This document shows positions 48,500-49,543 of a stretch of 49,543 bases of DNA, one piece after another. Source of the DNA: Candidatus Homeothermus arabinoxylanisolvens (GTDB taxonomy: Bacteria; Bacteroidota; Bacteroidia; Bacteroidales; Muribaculaceae). The stretch lies in contig LUJO01000025.1 in the NCBI GenBank assembly GCA_001689405.1, positions 1 through 49,543 on the forward strand, given 5' to 3'. The notes below the pieces were generated by a model. The model was not told the origin of the DNA, did no database searches, and saw nothing but the letters and a program-made list of their open reading frames with translations. Numbering within the stretch: the stretch's first letter is position 1; the number at the start of each line of letters is the position of its first letter. Both the position numbers and the translations under genes were made by a program.

Positions 48500-49402
48500 T
48501 TCTGTGTCGAAATACCATGGATGACTCGTAATGGTTATTATGCCGTCGCTGTTTTCGTTACCTGCGTAACGGCGCGCGGCCATTATGTGTCCGGCATTTT
48601 CCACTAAAGAGCGTTTAACTCTGCCGGCCGACTCTATACAGTACCCGTCACCTTCATAAACAGCCACATGATTTATACGGCCGGTTTCCGGATTTCCGAA
48701 AAATACGAGATCGGATTTAGCCAATGAATCCATAGCCACGGGCCTCCCGACCAACGCTTGCTGCGGCGCGTCACGCGGTATTATGATGCCGGCGCTCAAG
48801 TATGCGAGTTTTGTAAGTCCCGAACAGTCCATGCCCTTTACCGAAAGGCCTCCCCACATATACGGGGTGCCCATGCATGATACGGCGCTTTCAAGCACCT
48901 TCTCCGCGACATCACAGCGATTAAGGGTTTCAAGAGGCGCTACGCAATCCTTTCTCACCCACCCGCATCTACCGTCGGGCAGACATATTTTCACGAATCC
49001 TCTTTTACGTATGCGCATATCCCCTATTATATCACCCGGCACAAGATCGGTCAGCGGTTCGCTGTTTATGTCGTGACGGCTGTAAGCCTTGATTTCCGCC
49101 GGAGAGATGACGGCAAGACGAGGCGACTTGCGCCACCGTTCCATAGAGCAGTCATCCATGAATGTCAATGAATTGTCAATCACGTACCCCGTATAACCTT
49201 CGGGAGTTATCACGGCACTCCATCCGCAGTCCATGCGTTGCGTTATTTTCAGCGGCGTTCCCATAAGTACCTGTGTCGTCATTTCGGCTCCGTGCCGTGT
49301 CGTATCGCGCACGTTAGCGACAGATATTACTGGAAGAGCCCATTCCTGCGCGCCAAGATGCATGAACAAAGTCAAAGCCGATAACAAAGCGGTCAATCTC
49401 AT
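48473..49402 (-). CDS. NlpC/P60 (C40) peptidase with SH3-like domains
   Basis: The 309-residue protein has a short signal peptide (MRLTALLSALTLFMHLGAQ). Two SH3b-like domains precede the peptidase (about 25-80 and 95-155, with GWSAVITPEGYTGYV and GFVKICLPDGRCGWV), then the NlpC/P60 domain with GTPYMWGG, Cys193 in MDCSGL and His245 in NHVAVYE. The third catalytic position appears to be Glu257 in CIESAG, where most relatives have His. The layout resembles YkfC-type dipeptidyl peptidases that recycle murein peptides. The last 27 bp overlap the convergent NlpC/P60 lipoprotein gene. Confidence 0.92.
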   Translation of the reverse strand: MRLTALLSALTLFMHLGAQEWALPVISVANVRDTTRHGAEMTTQVLMGTPLKITQRMDCGWSAVITPEGYTGYVIDNSLTFMDDCSMERWRKSPRLAVISPAEIKAYSRHDINSEPLTDLVPGDIIGDMRIRKRGFVKICLPDGRCGWVRKDCVAPLETLNRCDVAEKVLESAVSCMGTPYMWGGLSVKGMDCSGLTKLAYLSAGIIIPRDAPQQALVGRPVAMDSLAKSDLVFFGNPETGRINHVAVYEGDGYCIESAGRVKRSLVENAGHIMAARRYAGNENSDGIITITSHPWYFDTESVEERTID

Positions 49403-49543
49403 AATCTATGCTTATTTTTTCATAAAGATATGACATTTTAGCCGACAAACCATATACTGTCGATAAAAACCGTACAAAAACATGAACCAACATGTGAATA
49501 TCACATTATAATAATATACATTAGTGTCCACTAAAAAATCATA
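49403..49543. other. intergenic edge region
   Basis: No gene is seen. ACATG and CATGT (around 49480-49496) form a short inverted repeat. The last 20 bases (GTGTCCACT and an A run) look like the kind of sequence found at insertion-sequence ends, but the window stops there. Confidence 0.25.

Noticed and set aside
1..49543. CRISPR arrays, tRNA and rRNA genes, integrases, prophage or conjugation genes
   Set aside because: No regularly spaced repeats, tRNA-like cloverleaf, rRNA sequence, transposase or integrase motifs were seen on either strand by reading.

Overview
The window looks like chromosome of an anaerobic member of the Bacteroidales, most likely Muribaculaceae (S24-7 group) or a close relative; the family placement is inference. 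The signs are: most promoters that can be read have the Bacteroidota form (TTTG, about 19-21 bp, then TAnnTTTG) and almost no start has a Shine-Dalgarno; many proteins belong to families typical of the group (DUF5106, DUF5686, DUF4923, DUF4293, CBM9-like, Ig-like lipoproteins, polymorphic toxin type 23); PurL is the long form followed by a PurF-like protein starting MGGFFG. No rRNA, tRNA, CRISPR array, prophage or complete insertion sequence was seen.

Layout. 1-266: tail of an upstream gene and its terminator. 267-9114: purL, a PurF-like gene with no N-terminal cysteine, then etfB-etfA-acyl-CoA dehydrogenase from a strong promoter, closed by a terminator. 9115-9625: non-coding stretch with a long imperfect inverted repeat. 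9626-10924 (minus): hemerythrin/RIC-like protein and a LuxR-type regulator. 11037-14164 (minus): small lipoprotein and clpB. 14292-20338 (plus): seven-gene run DUF5106 protein, DoxX-like protein, mnmA, bifunctional nuclease, nucleoside symporter, rsmE, kdsA. 20335-26806 (minus): LysR regulator and Ig-like lipoprotein; split ThrE-type exporter with a small membrane protein; TPR protein and glnS.

27063-29529 is the accessory island: a type 23 polymorphic-toxin-like protein followed by two paralogous lipoproteins. Base composition falls sharply inside the toxin gene and stays low through most of the first lipoprotein, which suggests a mosaic. It is followed by trkH-trkA potassium uptake (29575-32145), a Dabb protein and an ABC-F ATPase (minus), a DUF4293 membrane protein, a Spy/CpxP-like periplasmic protein with an inverted repeat in its leader, and gdhA.

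36918-39351 (minus) is the most unusual operon: a cytoplasmic HtrA/trypsin-like protease with a zinc ribbon and a C-terminal YbjN-like domain, preceded by a partner protein that carries a recognisably related domain. Then come flavodoxin and a DUF5686 outer-membrane protein (minus), a palindromic divergent promoter, a CYTH protein, rlmD-queD-queE (minus), and LysE-family, CBM9-like, DUF4923 and two NlpC/P60 genes to the right edge.

Most of the window is housekeeping: purine synthesis, tRNA and rRNA modification (MnmA, QueD/QueE, RsmE, RlmD), LPS Kdo synthesis, ammonium assimilation and envelope maintenance. Candidates for new biology are the protease/partner pair, the mosaic toxin-lipoprotein cassette, the inverted-repeat element at 9245-9328 and the nucleophile-less PurF-like protein.
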